NCBI RefSeq assembly: GCF_005938675.2
Contig: NZ_VCCH02000013.1
Location: forward strand, 56,718-120,717
Length of the DNA stretch: 64,000 nt
Direction: 5' to 3'
Origin: Mycobacterium sp. KBS0706
GTDB lineage: Bacteria > Pseudomonadota > Alphaproteobacteria > DSM-16000 > Inquilinaceae
Under the pieces are notes generated by a model. The model was not told the DNA's origin. It saw nothing but the letters and a program-made list of their open reading frames with translations, and ran no database searches. Of the stretch, positions 29,413 to 39,162 are shown piece after piece; positions within the stretch are counted from its first letter, which is position 1, and each line of letters begins with the position of its first letter. Made by a program: the position numbers and the translations under genes.

Positions 29413-30066
29413 TCAGGGCGTCGGCGCCGCCGGCGCCGCCGGCGCAGCGTAGGCGCGGAGGAAGGCGTCGACGCCGCTTCGGAGGCCGCGCTCGATCCGC
29501 TCCTCGCTCGGCATCTCGATGCCGAGCTCCATGCGCATCTTCATGTGGCCGAGGATCATGGCGCCGAACTGCTCGGCCGCCAGCTCCGGGTCCGGCACCG
29601 CCAGCACGCCGCGGGCATTGGCGGCGGCGAAGAAGGTCGTCAGATGCGCCTTGCCCTGGCCCGGCCCGGCCTCGTACATCGCCCGGCCGAGCTCCGGGAA
29701 GCGGCCCGCCTCGGCCAGCACGTTGCGGTACACCTTGATCACGTCCGGGTTCAGGATGAAGCGCAGCAGCGTGCCGCCGGCGTCCATCAGCGCGGCCCGC
29801 AGGTCGTCCGGCGGCGGCGACATCGCGGCCAGCCGCTCGAAGGCCCGGCAGGCGGTACCGACGATCGCCGTGAACAGCTCTTCCTTGCTGGCGAAATGGG
29901 CGTAGAGCGTGGCCTTGGACACGCCGGCCTCACGCGCGATCGCATCCATGCTGGCCGTGCCGTAGCCCTGTTCCAGGAAAACGGCATACGCCGCCTTCAG
30001 GATCTGATCCGGCTTCCGGCTGGCGGCGGCTGGCGGCGGAAGCGTCTCTGTGAACGGGCAGGTCAT
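29413..30066 (-). CDS. TetR/AcrR family repressor of the adjacent efflux pump
   Basis: 217 residues from the ATG at 30066. The N-terminal helix-turn-helix is clear: ILKAAYAVFLEQGYGTASMD, then AIAREAGVSKATLYAHFASK. The C-terminal ligand-binding domain (TetR_C) contains FEEL-like acidic helices ending in a Pro/Ala tail. It is transcribed divergently from the pump genes, and two matching palindromes lie in the 146-bp gap, so repression of the emrAB-like operon and of itself is expected. Confidence 0.93.
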   Translation of the reverse strand: MTCPFTETLPPPAAASRKPDQILKAAYAVFLEQGYGTASMDAIAREAGVSKATLYAHFASKEELFTAIVGTACRAFERLAAMSPPPDDLRAALMDAGGTLLRFILNPDVIKVYRNVLAEAGRFPELGRAMYEAGPGQGKAHLTTFFAAANARGVLAVPDPELAAEQFGAMILGHMKMRMELGIEMPSEERIERGLRSGVDAFLRAYAAPAAPAAPTP

Positions 30067-30111
30067 CGGTCCATGGATACGGCAAGGTCGGGGATACGAC
30101 AAGGTTGAGCT

Positions 30112-30130
30112 AAACTGAACCGTTCAGTTT
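30112..30130. promoter_or_regulatory. TetR operator 1
   Basis: AAACTGAACCGTTCAGTTT, a perfect palindrome (9-bp arms, 1-bp centre) in the divergent tetR/pump intergenic region. Confidence 0.9.
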
Positions 30131-30134
30131 CGTC

Positions 30135-30163
30135 TTGACAAGAGATACGCCGAACAGCAATTT
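30135..30163 (+). promoter_or_regulatory. Candidate sigma-70 promoter of the efflux operon
   Basis: TTGACA at 30135-30140, a 17-bp spacer and CAATTT at 30158-30163. The -10 is weak. The predicted start near 30171 falls inside operator 2, which would explain repression. Confidence 0.45.
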
Positions 30164-30172
30164 TCGGCAACA

Positions 30173-30191
30173 AGACTGAACGGTTCAGTTC
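30173..30191. promoter_or_regulatory. TetR operator 2
   Basis: ACTGAAC-G-GTTCAGT, an exact 7-1-7 palindrome (30175-30189) with the same core as operator 1, centred 61 bp from it (about six helical turns). Confidence 0.88.
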
Positions 30192-30212
30192 ATCCCCCTC
30201 CCGGTTGCCCCC

Positions 30213-31301
30213 ATGCGCAAGCCCATCATCGTCGTTGCGGCCCTGGCCGCCATCGCCGCCGCCGGCACGTTCGGCTACCGGTGGTGGACCGTCGACCGGT
30301 TCTTCGAGACCACCGACAACGCCTATGTGCAGAGCGACACCGCCGCGCTCAGCCCGCAGGTCGAGGGTTCGGTGGTGGCGGTGCTGGTCACCGACAACCA
30401 GATGGTCAAGGCCGGCGACCCGCTGGTCCGCATCGACGACCGCGACTACCGCGCCCAGCTGGCGCAGGCGAAGGCGGAGCTGTCGGCTCAAGCTGCGACG
30501 CTGGCCTCGATCGAGCAGCAGCTGGCGCTGCAGGATTCGATGATCGCCCAGGCCAAGGCCAGCGTCGACCAGGCGGCCGCGACCCTGGCCCAGACCGGCA
30601 ACGACCTGGAGCGGGCGCGCCGGCTGTGGGACACCCGCAACGGCAGCCAGCAGGCCTTCGAGACCGCCGACACCGAGCACAAGCGCGCCGACGCGGCGCT
30701 GGCCAGCGCCCAGGCGGCGCTGACCAACCAGCAGGGCCAGACCGCGATCCTGCAGGCCTCGCACCGCCAGGCCCAGGCCCAGATCGAGCGGCTGACCGCC
30801 TCGGTCGACCTAGCCCAGATCAGCCTCGACCGCACCGTGATCCATGCCCCGGTCGACGGCGTCGTCGGCAACAAGGGGGTCGAGGTCGGCCAGTACGTCA
30901 AGGCCGGCACCCAGCTGATGTCCGTCGTGCCGCTGCCCAACGTCTATGTCGTCGCCAATTTCAAGGAGACGCAGCTGGCCGAGATGCGGGTCGGCCAGAC
31001 GGTGACGCTGTCGGTCGACGCCTTCCCGGGCAAGTCGCTGACCGGCAAGGTCGAGAGCTTCGCCCCGGCCAGCGGCGCCGAGTTCAGCCTGCTGCCGCCG
31101 GAGAACGCGACCGGCAATTTCACCAAGATCGTGCAGCGCGTGCCGGTGCGCATCGCCGTTCCGCCCGGCAGCGAGCTGAGCGGCCTGCTGCGGCCCGGCC
31201 TGTCGGTCGGCGTCGCCGTCGACACCCGCGAGGAAGGCACCGGCCCGCTGCTGGCCAGCGGCATCTTCGGCGCCGCCATGGCCGCCGAGTTCCGGCGGTG
31301 A
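30213..31301 (+). CDS. HlyD/EmrA-type membrane fusion protein
   Basis: 362 residues. It bridges the inner-membrane pump and an outer-membrane channel. An N-terminal membrane segment (IIVVAALAAIAAAGTFGYRW) is followed by TTDNAYVQSD, a biotinyl-lipoyl-like domain (VEGSVVAVLVTDNQMVKAGD), a long coiled coil (about residues 85-195), and the second lipoyl half VDGVVGNKGVEVGQYVKAG with VVANFKETQLAEMRVGQ. This is the EmrA/FarA pattern. Its stop overlaps the pump start (GTGA). Confidence 0.95.
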   Translation: MRKPIIVVAALAAIAAAGTFGYRWWTVDRFFETTDNAYVQSDTAALSPQVEGSVVAVLVTDNQMVKAGDPLVRIDDRDYRAQLAQAKAELSAQAATLASIEQQLALQDSMIAQAKASVDQAAATLAQTGNDLERARRLWDTRNGSQQAFETADTEHKRADAALASAQAALTNQQGQTAILQASHRQAQAQIERLTASVDLAQISLDRTVIHAPVDGVVGNKGVEVGQYVKAGTQLMSVVPLPNVYVVANFKETQLAEMRVGQTVTLSVDAFPGKSLTGKVESFAPASGAEFSLLPPENATGNFTKIVQRVPVRIAVPPGSELSGLLRPGLSVGVAVDTREEGTGPLLASGIFGAAMAAEFRR

Positions 31302-32899
31302 GCACCACCACCGCCGACGCGCTGCCGGCGCCCGCCCCGGCGGCGCCGAAGCGCGCCGGCGCCGGCACGCGCGAGACCATCGGCTTCTTCACCATGGTCG
31401 TCGGCATGTTCATGGCGATCCTGGACATCCAGATCGTCTCCAGCTCGATCAGCGAGATCCAGGCCGGGCTCGCGGCCAGCCCGGACGAGATCAGCTGGGT
31501 GCAGACCGCCTATCTGATCGCCGAGGTGGTGATGATCCCGCTGTCGGGGTTCCTCTCCCGCCTGCTGTCGACCCGCATCCTCTACGTCATCTCGGCGGCC
31601 AGCTTCACCCTCGCCAGCCTGGCCTGCGCGGTGGCCTGGAACATCGAATCGATGATCGTGTTCCGGGCGCTGCAGGGCTTCCTCGGCGGGGCGATGATCC
31701 CGACCGTCTTCGCCGCCTCCTTCATCCTGTTCCCGCCGGAGCGGCGGGCCGGAATCTCGGTGCTGATCGGCCTGGTGGCGACCATGGCGCCGACCATCGG
31801 CCCGACGCTCGGCGGCTACCTGACCCAGGCCTTCTCCTGGCACTGGCTGTTCCTGATCAACCTCGTGCCGGGCGTGCTGGTGACCACCGGGGTGTGGTTC
31901 CTGGTCAAGTTCGACAAGCCGAATCTCGAGCTGCTGAAGGGCTTCGACTTCGCCGGGCTGGCGCTGATGGCGCTGTTCCTCGGCAGCCTCGAATATGTGT
32001 TCGAGGAGGGGCCGCGCTGGGACTGGTTCGAGGACCAGTCGATCTTCACCTTCGCCGTGATCGGCACGCTGGCCGGGCTCGGCTTCTTCGCCCGGGTGCT
32101 GAGCGCGCGGAACCCGATCGTCGACCTGCGCGCCTTCGCCGACCGCAACTTCTCGCTCGGCTGCATGTTCAGCCTGATCATCGGCGTCGGCCTGTACGGC
32201 GCGGTCTACATCGTGCCCCTGTTCCTCGCCCGGGTCCGCGGCCTGAACAGCCTGCAGATCGGCGAGATCATGTTCGTCACCGGCGTGTTCCAGTTCATCT
32301 CGGCGCCGCTGGCCGGCATGCTGTCGAAGAAGCTGGACCTGCGGCTGATGCTGGGCATCGGCCTCGTCGCCTTCGGCACTGGGGTCTATCTGATGACCTG
32401 GATCACCGCCGATTGGAGCTTCTGGGAGCTGTTCTGGCCGCAGGCGATCCGCGGCATGTCGCTGATGCTGCTGTTCCTGCCGATCAACACGCTGGCCCTC
32501 GGCACCCTGCCGCCCGACAAGATCAAGAACGCATCCGGCCTCTACAACCTGATGCGCAACATGGGCGGCGCGTTCGGCCTGGCCGGGATCAACACGGTGA
32601 TGATCGACCGGGCGGCGCTGCACGGCTCGCGCATCGCCGAGCACGTCACCCTGACCAACCCGCAGGTGCAGGCGACGGTCGACAATTTCAGCCAGATGTT
32701 CACCGCGGCCGGCCTCGGCAACCCCGATCTCGCCGCGGTGAAGATGCTGGACAACATGGTGCTGAAGCAGGCGCAGGTGCTGACCTTCGCCGACTGCTTC
32801 CTGCTGATGGCGCTGTTGTTCTATGCCGGGCTGCTGCTGATGCCGCTCTTGCGCGCGCCGAAGCCGGCCCCCGGCAGCGGTGGGGGTGGCGGTCACTGA
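31298..32899 (+). CDS. EmrB/QacA-type (DHA2) MFS drug efflux transporter
   Basis: 533 residues, GTG start overlapping the preceding stop. Fourteen hydrophobic segments can be counted. DHA2 motifs are present: MAILDIQIVSSSISEIQAGL in helix 1, SWVQTAYLIAEVVMIPLSGF in helix 2, and GFLGGAMIPTVFAASFILFP. With the EmrA-like protein it should export lipophilic toxic compounds. Regulated by the neighbouring TetR. Substrate not predictable. Confidence 0.95.
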   Translation: MSTTTADALPAPAPAAPKRAGAGTRETIGFFTMVVGMFMAILDIQIVSSSISEIQAGLAASPDEISWVQTAYLIAEVVMIPLSGFLSRLLSTRILYVISAASFTLASLACAVAWNIESMIVFRALQGFLGGAMIPTVFAASFILFPPERRAGISVLIGLVATMAPTIGPTLGGYLTQAFSWHWLFLINLVPGVLVTTGVWFLVKFDKPNLELLKGFDFAGLALMALFLGSLEYVFEEGPRWDWFEDQSIFTFAVIGTLAGLGFFARVLSARNPIVDLRAFADRNFSLGCMFSLIIGVGLYGAVYIVPLFLARVRGLNSLQIGEIMFVTGVFQFISAPLAGMLSKKLDLRLMLGIGLVAFGTGVYLMTWITADWSFWELFWPQAIRGMSLMLLFLPINTLALGTLPPDKIKNASGLYNLMRNMGGAFGLAGINTVMIDRAALHGSRIAEHVTLTNPQVQATVDNFSQMFTAAGLGNPDLAAVKMLDNMVLKQAQVLTFADCFLLMALLFYAGLLLMPLLRAPKPAPGSGGGGGH

Positions 32900-32918
32900 G
32901 GCGGCGCTCGGGCCTCAG
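32896..32918. terminator. Possible bidirectional terminator hairpin
   Basis: CTGAGGC, 9-base loop, GCCTCAG. A perfect 7-bp stem that overlaps the stop codons of the convergent emrB-like and lipoprotein genes. No T tract. Confidence 0.35.
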
Positions 32919-33280
32919 ACCGGCGGCAGCGTCGCCCCGTTTCGGGCATAGACCTGGGCGATCCGACAGCTCAGCGGGTCGTACTGGACCACGATCGCGC
33001 CCGGCTGGCCGGGCTGCTTAACCCAGGCCTGGCGCGCCGCCAGGCTGTACTCGGTCGGAGAGCCGGGCGTGAACGGCGCGATCTCGATGCTGGAGATGCC
33101 GCCGGCTGTGAGGTGGTAAGCCGCAAGTGCGCCGGCGACGGGGCCGGAGCAGGCGTCGTTTCCCATCAAGCTGCGGACCTTCTCGGCCAGGGCCGGATCG
33201 GGCGTCGCCGAGGGCGGGACCAGGCCGGCGCAGCCCGACAGCGCCAGGATGAATGCGAAGCTAGGACGAAGCTTGGCCAT
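32915..33280 (-). CDS. Small lipoprotein of unknown function
   Basis: 121 residues from the ATG at 33280; the lipobox LSGC gives lipidated Cys17 after the hydrophobic segment SFAFILAL. The mature part has two further cysteines (DACSGPV and PLSCRIA) that could form a disulphide, and a region resembling the I78-type inhibitor fold only loosely (VVQYDPLSCRI). I recognise no definite family; a sequence search would be decisive. It follows the rho gene on the same strand with a strong hairpin between them. Confidence 0.72.
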   Translation of the reverse strand: MAKLRPSFAFILALSGCAGLVPPSATPDPALAEKVRSLMGNDACSGPVAGALAAYHLTAGGISSIEIAPFTPGSPTEYSLAARQAWVKQPGQPGAIVVQYDPLSCRIAQVYARNGATLPPV

Positions 33281-33372
33281 GCCGATCCCCCACAGGCTGG
33301 TTTCGCCAGCGAAATGGTGTTGCGCGCGCGCCCGGTCAACCGGGCCGGACCGCAGCGCTGCCCTGAAACGGC

Positions 33373-33404
33373 ACGGGCCGCCGGTCCTGCGACCGGCGGC
33401 CCGT
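33373..33404 (-). terminator. Stem-loop downstream of rho
   Basis: ACGGGCCGCCGGTC, loop CTGC, GACCGGCGGCCCGT: a perfect 14-bp stem in the 146-bp gap after rho. On the minus strand it is followed by GCCGTTTC, so the T tract is poor. Confidence 0.55.
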
Positions 33405-33426
33405 CCGTCATCCCTGGCAGGATGCG

Positions 33427-34683
<1,257 letters not shown>

Positions 34684-34960
34684 GGGGACCCTGATGGGCG
34701 TGGACAGATCGCCGGCGGCGCGGCGTCTTTGGATAGGTGTCTCGCTGGAAGCCTCGGTCCACGGCACGAAGGGCTCGACCGCGCCGGCGCTTCGAATGAG
34801 CCCCGGATGACCGCTGAGAACAGCAGATGGTTATCGAATGACTTGCCGCAAGTCAATCGTGCTGCCGCGTCCGGCGGCATATTGCGCCGCCGGGGCAGAC
34901 GCGGGAGGATCTTTCAGGGGACAGGACATAGTCGATTCATTTTCAGGAGGGGGATTGCCG

Positions 34961-35389
34961 ATGAGGAATGCCGTCGTTCTGGCGGTCGCGGCCACGCTTG
35001 GCCTGGGCGGCTGCAACACGTCACAGCCGAAGCCAGCAGCGCCGACGATCACTGTGAACGGCTCGCCGCAACCCAGAGACGTCGTGGCGAGCCTGAGACC
35101 CGCCGAATGCCGCACGCCGCGCGACCAGCCCGGTGACTATCGATACTCCGGCGGCCAAGGGGACCGGCTGGAGACGGCGATCGTCATCGAGGGCGCTCTC
35201 ACCGAGCCGACCGGCGTCAATGCCGAATACGTCTATGTCGCTCGGCACCTGCCCGGATGGGCGGTTTGCGGCCAGGCGCTGGTCAATCCAGGGAGCCGGG
35301 TCTACGACCAGCTGGATCTGGCTGATGCCGCCGGGAAGCGCCGGTCGATCTTCTTCGACATCACCAGCTGGTTCGGCAAGCTATACTGA
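34961..35389 (+). CDS. Small lipoprotein of unknown function
   Basis: 142 residues from the ATG at 34961, with AGGAGGGGG just upstream. The lipobox LGGC gives lipidated Cys18 after a hydrophobic run. The mature part has two Cys (AECRTP and WAVCGQ) and strands such as RLETAIVIEGALTEPTG and EYVYVARHLPGWAV. It has no recognised domain. It is convergent with hemJ (6-bp gap) and interrupts the usual rho-hemJ adjacency. Confidence 0.75.
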   Translation: MRNAVVLAVAATLGLGGCNTSQPKPAAPTITVNGSPQPRDVVASLRPAECRTPRDQPGDYRYSGGQGDRLETAIVIEGALTEPTGVNAEYVYVARHLPGWAVCGQALVNPGSRVYDQLDLADAAGKRRSIFFDITSWFGKLY

Positions 35390-35395
35390 CCACCG

Positions 35396-35833
35396 TCAGA
35401 ACGGCCGCACGATCACCATGACCAGGATGATGAAGAGCAGCAGCGCCGGCACCTCGTTGACGATGCGGTAGAAGCGCTCGCTATGGGGGTTGCGGCCCTC
35501 GGCGAAACCGCGGCGCCAGCGGATGCACATGTGGTGCAGCACGGTCAGGATGACAACCCCCGTCAGCTTCACATGCAGCCAGCCCTCGGCGAAGAAGGCC
35601 CAGTCGGTCAGCCACAGCATGGTGATGCCGAACACCCAGGTCAGCACCGCCGAGGGCAGCATGATGCCGCGCATCAGCCGCCGCTCCATCACCCCGAAGC
35701 GCTCGTATTCCGGCGTGCCCGGCGTGGTCTGGGAGTGGTAGACAAACAGCCGCGGCAGGTACAGCATCCCCGCCATCCACGAGATCACGAAGAAAACGTG
35801 CAGCGCCTTGATCCAGAGGTAGAGAGCCGCCAT
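35396..35833 (-). CDS. hemJ: Protoporphyrinogen IX oxidase HemJ
   Basis: 145 residues from the ATG at 35833. HemJ carries out the six-electron oxidation of protoporphyrinogen IX in the inner membrane. Four hydrophobic helices are visible, with the conserved His of LYLWIKALHVFFVISWMAG and LPRLFVYH, and the C-terminal helix LLLFIILVMVIVRPF. It closes the hemE-hemH-hemJ operon 17 bp after hemH, matching the pathway order. Confidence 0.94.
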   Translation of the reverse strand: MAALYLWIKALHVFFVISWMAGMLYLPRLFVYHSQTTPGTPEYERFGVMERRLMRGIMLPSAVLTWVFGITMLWLTDWAFFAEGWLHVKLTGVVILTVLHHMCIRWRRGFAEGRNPHSERFYRIVNEVPALLLFIILVMVIVRPF

Positions 35834-35850
35834 TCGGTTTGGTCCTCGCT

Positions 35851-36888
35851 CTAAGCCGCCTTGCTGGGACACCCCGAGAACGCCGCCGGGCAGATCCGGC
35901 CGCCATCCCCAGCCTCGCACGCCGTCCCCCGGCGATGCCCGGCCCGCACCAGGTCGGCCAGGCCGGCGATGAAGCCTTCCTCGGCGCCGACGGTCGGCAC
36001 CCGCAGGTAGCACGGCGCGCCCGATTCGTCAGCCAGCTTGCGGTATTCGATGTCGAGCTCGACCAGCGTCTCGGAATGCTCGGAGACGAAGGCGATCGGC
36101 ACCACCACGATCGGCCGCTTCGCATGGGCGGCCTCGTGGATCACCGCCTCGGTCGACGGCTCGATCCATTTCAGCCGGCCGACCCGGCTCTGATAGGTCG
36201 AGACCCAGTCGAGATCGGCGATGCCGGAGGCCTTGGCCAGGGCCGCGGCGGTGCGCTCGCACTGCCACTGATAGGGGTCGCCAGCCTTGACGATCTTCTC
36301 CGGCAGGCCGTGGGCCGAGAACAGCACCCGCGGCCGGCCGCAGCGCGCCGCCTCCTCATGCGCGGTACGCAGCCCGGCGGCCATGGTGGCGATGAAACGA
36401 TCCTCGGTCGGGTAGCAGCAGACCATCCGCGTCGGCGCGTCCAGCCGGGCGATCTTGCAGGCATCGCGCCACATCCGGGCCGACGAGGCCGTCGTCGTGG
36501 TCGAAAACTGCGGATACAGCGGCAGCAGGATCACCTCGTCCGGGGCGAAATCCTTCACCAGCATCGCCGTCTCCTGGCTCATCGGGTGCCAGTAGCGCAT
36601 GGCGATGAAGGCCTTCACCTCGCCGAGATCGGCCAGGGCCTCCTCCAGCGCCCGCGCCTGCGCCTCGGTGTTCGGCAGCAGCGGCGAGCCGCCGCCGATC
36701 TCGGCATAGATGTCCTTGGCCAGGCGGGTCCGCTTCCTGGCGATCGCCCAGGCCAGGATCACTCGGGCCGGGTTCGGGATGCGGATGATTGCCGGGTCGG
36801 CGAACAGGTTGAACAGGAAGGGCCGGATTGCGTCCGGATTGTCGGGGCCGCCCAGGTTGAACAGGACGACGGCGATCCGGCGGCTCAT
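35851..36888 (-). CDS. hemH: Ferrochelatase
   Basis: 345 residues. It inserts Fe2+ into protoporphyrin IX, the last step of heme synthesis. The N-terminus [16 protein letters not shown], the [16 protein letters not shown] segment with the catalytic His, and [16 protein letters not shown] with the metal-site Glu are all visible. It overlaps hemE by 4 bp. The C-terminal region ends with a Cys-containing tail ([13 protein letters not shown]). Confidence 0.96.
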   Translation of the reverse strand: MSRRIAVVLFNLGGPDNPDAIRPFLFNLFADPAIIRIPNPARVILAWAIARKRTRLAKDIYAEIGGGSPLLPNTEAQARALEEALADLGEVKAFIAMRYWHPMSQETAMLVKDFAPDEVILLPLYPQFSTTTTASSARMWRDACKIARLDAPTRMVCCYPTEDRFIATMAAGLRTAHEEAARCGRPRVLFSAHGLPEKIVKAGDPYQWQCERTAAALAKASGIADLDWVSTYQSRVGRLKWIEPSTEAVIHEAAHAKRPIVVVPIAFVSEHSETLVELDIEYRKLADESGAPCYLRVPTVGAEEGFIAGLADLVRAGHRRGTACEAGDGGRICPAAFSGCPSKAA

Positions 36889-37958
36889 CCCCGGTCCCCG
36901 CGCAGATGCCGGACCAGGGCGGCGACATGCTCCGGCGGCGTCTTCTGCAGCACGCCGTGGCCGAGGTTGAACACGAAGGGACCGTGGCCGAGGGCATCCA
37001 CGATCGCGTCGGCGGCGCGCAGCATCGGCTCGCCACCGGTCAGCAGGAGGACCGGGTCGAGATTGCCCTGCACGGCCACCTTGGGCTGCAGCGCCCGCGC
37101 CGCCCAGCGCGGCGGCACGGTGGTGTCCAGCCCGACCGCGTCGACCCCGGTGCCGGCCAGGTAGCGCTCATACAGCAGCCCGGCGCCACGCGGGAAGCCG
37201 ATGATCGGCACCCCGGGCGCCCCGGCTCGTACCGCGTCGACGATGCGTCTGGTCGGCGCGATCACCCAGCGCTCGAACTCCGCCTCCGGCAGCACCCCGG
37301 CCCAGCTGTCGAACAGCTGCACCACCTCGGCCCCGGCCGCGATCTGGCGCAGCAGATAGGCGGTGGTGGCCTCGACCAGCAGGTCGACCAGCTGGCCGAA
37401 GGTCTCCGGCTCGCCATAGGCCAGGCGCTTGACCACGCCGTATTCCTTGCTGCCGCCGCCCTCGACCATATAGGTCGCGACGGTCCAGGGCGCGCCCGCG
37501 AAGCCGATCAGGGCGGTCTCGGCCGGCAGGGCCGCCGCCACCCGCCCGACGGTCTCGTAGACCGGTCCCAGCACCTCGTGCAGCCGGCCGGCGGACAGGC
37601 GGGCGATGCCGGCCGCGTCGGTCACCGGCTCCAGCTTCGGGCCCTCGCCCTCGACATAGTCCAACGCCTGGCCCAGCGCGTGCGGCACCACCAGGATGTC
37701 CGAGAACAGGATCGCCGCGTCCAGCCCGTAGCGGCGGATCGGCTGCAGCGTCACCTCGGCGGCCAGTTCCGGATTGTAGCAGAGGTCGAGAAAGCTGCCG
37801 GCCCCGGCGCGGACGGCGCGGTACTCGGGCAGATAGCGCCCGGCCTGGCGCATCAGCCAGATCGGCGGCCGGGCCAGGGTCTCGCCGGCCAGAGCGCGCA
37901 GGAACGGCTTCGCCGGCGGCGCGGACGGTTCTTCCCGGCTCTGCCCATCCTTATCCAT
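36885..37958 (-). CDS. hemE: Uroporphyrinogen decarboxylase
   Basis: 357 residues from the ATG at 37958. It decarboxylates uroporphyrinogen III in the cytoplasm. The N-terminal signature [17 protein letters not shown], then [30 protein letters not shown] and the C-terminal [19 protein letters not shown] are conserved. The start codon lies next to the replication-origin region, and the DnaA-like box TTATCCATA overlaps it. hemE-adjacent oriC is the known arrangement in several alphaproteobacteria. Confidence 0.97.
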   Translation of the reverse strand: MDKDGQSREEPSAPPAKPFLRALAGETLARPPIWLMRQAGRYLPEYRAVRAGAGSFLDLCYNPELAAEVTLQPIRRYGLDAAILFSDILVVPHALGQALDYVEGEGPKLEPVTDAAGIARLSAGRLHEVLGPVYETVGRVAAALPAETALIGFAGAPWTVATYMVEGGGSKEYGVVKRLAYGEPETFGQLVDLLVEATTAYLLRQIAAGAEVVQLFDSWAGVLPEAEFERWVIAPTRRIVDAVRAGAPGVPIIGFPRGAGLLYERYLAGTGVDAVGLDTTVPPRWAARALQPKVAVQGNLDPVLLLTGGEPMLRAADAIVDALGHGPFVFNLGHGVLQKTPPEHVAALVRHLRGDRG

Positions 37959-37959
37959 A
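37951..37959 (+). promoter_or_regulatory. DnaA-like box, one mismatch
   Basis: TTATCCATA, one base from TTATCCACA, at the left edge of the origin region and overlapping the hemE start codon. Confidence 0.6.
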
Positions 37960-38322
37960 AAAGGGAATCCTTGTTTAGAGGATGTAGTGAATCCCTGTGG
38001 ATAACGGGGATTGTGACTCTTCCACAATCCATCCACAGGGTTTGCCGGCCGGCCCGCGTCTCCCTGTGGAAAGCGGGGAAGACGCGCCCGACTCGCTACA
38101 CCCTCGCCAACGCCCCTGTCCATAACGGCCGGGAGGACTCGGGGTCGCATCGTCCGGGCTCGCCGCCGCCTTGTCGAGGCCGGGACTCTCGTCCCCAGCC
38201 GCATGGAAGAGTCGACGACTCACCCGCGGTCCGGGCGCAGATCGCGTCAAGCCTCGTGAATCCGGCGTTCATCCCGAATTTGCCCACAGACAATCCCCAT
38301 GCCTCCGGGATACAACGGAGGC
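37959..38322. other. Chromosomal replication origin (oriC) region
   Basis: 364 bp between the divergent hemE and PPDK-regulator genes. Contains one perfect DnaA box (TGTGGATAA, 37996-38004), TTATCCATA at 37951-37959, and further 9-mers two bases off consensus near 38018, 38029, 38065 and 38280. The left part (37951-38004) is the least GC-rich stretch nearby and a plausible unwinding element. Nine GANTC sites are packed into 37965-38262. In Caulobacter and Rickettsia the origin lies beside hemE (established). Flanking genes run outward on both sides, as expected for leading-strand genes. dnaA is not in the window. Confidence 0.87.
37996..38004 (-). promoter_or_regulatory. DnaA box (perfect)
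   Basis: TGTGGATAA, the reverse complement of TTATCCACA. Confidence 0.85.
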
Positions 38323-39162
38323 ATGGCGCAGACGAAGACGTTCCACCTACATCTCGTTTCGGACTCGACCGGCGACACCATTCATAGCGTCGCGCGGGCC
38401 TGCCTCGCGCAGTTCGAAGGCGCCGAGCCGATCGAGCATTTCTGGAACCTGGTGCGGACCAACCGGCAGCTCGACATGGTGGTCGAGGAGATCCGCGACC
38501 ATCCCGGCGTCGTCGTCTTCACTCTGGTCGATGACGGGCTGCGCCACCGGCTGATGGATGTGTGCGGCACGCTCGGCGTGCCCTGCATCTCGGTGCTCGA
38601 TCCGATCATGGCGGCGCTGGCGCAGCAGCTCGGCATGGCCGGCCACGGCCGGCCGGGCCGGCAGCACGCGATGGACGCGGCCTATTTCCACCGCATCGAG
38701 GCGATGGATTACGCGCTGGCGCATGATGACGGCCATCTGACGGTCGACTTCCACCAGGCCGACGTCATCCTGGTCGGCGTGTCCCGCACCTCGAAGACCC
38801 CGACCTGCCTTTATCTGGCCAATCGCGGGGTGAAGGCGGCGAATGTGCCCTTCGTCCCTGGCCTGCCGCTGCCGGAAGACCTGCACCGGGTCAGCCGGCC
38901 GCTGATCGTCGGGCTGACCAAGGACCCGGAACGGCTGATCCAACTGCGCCGCAACCGCATGCAGATGCTGAACCAGGCCCAGACCACCGACTATGTCGAC
39001 CCCGAGCAGGTGCGGTCGGAGGTGGCGGAGGCGCGGCGCTATTTCGCCAAGCACCGCTGGCCGGTGCTCGATGTCACCCGCCGCGCCATCGAGGAGACGG
39101 CGGCAGAGATCCTGTCGCTGCTGGCCAGGCGCGGGCGCAGCGCGGGGATTCCCGGGGCATGA
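38323..39162 (+). CDS. Pyruvate phosphate dikinase/PEP synthase regulatory protein (PSRP, DUF299)
   Basis: 279 residues from the ATG at 38323, with AACGGAGG upstream; an ATG 24 bp earlier is less well placed. Bifunctional ADP-dependent kinase/phosphatase that controls PPDK or PEP synthase. The N-terminal FHLHLVSDSTGDTIHSVARA and the P-loop-like GVSRTSKTPTCLYLANRG are diagnostic. First gene right of the origin; maf follows with a 4-bp overlap. This gene next to oriC is a conserved alphaproteobacterial feature. Confidence 0.96.
   Translation: MAQTKTFHLHLVSDSTGDTIHSVARACLAQFEGAEPIEHFWNLVRTNRQLDMVVEEIRDHPGVVVFTLVDDGLRHRLMDVCGTLGVPCISVLDPIMAALAQQLGMAGHGRPGRQHAMDAAYFHRIEAMDYALAHDDGHLTVDFHQADVILVGVSRTSKTPTCLYLANRGVKAANVPFVPGLPLPEDLHRVSRPLIVGLTKDPERLIQLRRNRMQMLNQAQTTDYVDPEQVRSEVAEARRYFAKHRWPVLDVTRRAIEETAAEILSLLARRGRSAGIPGA

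Noticed and set aside
34684..34960. Possible leader peptide or riboswitch upstream of rho
   Set aside because: No conserved riboswitch pattern or short frame with a good ribosome-binding site could be recognised by eye.
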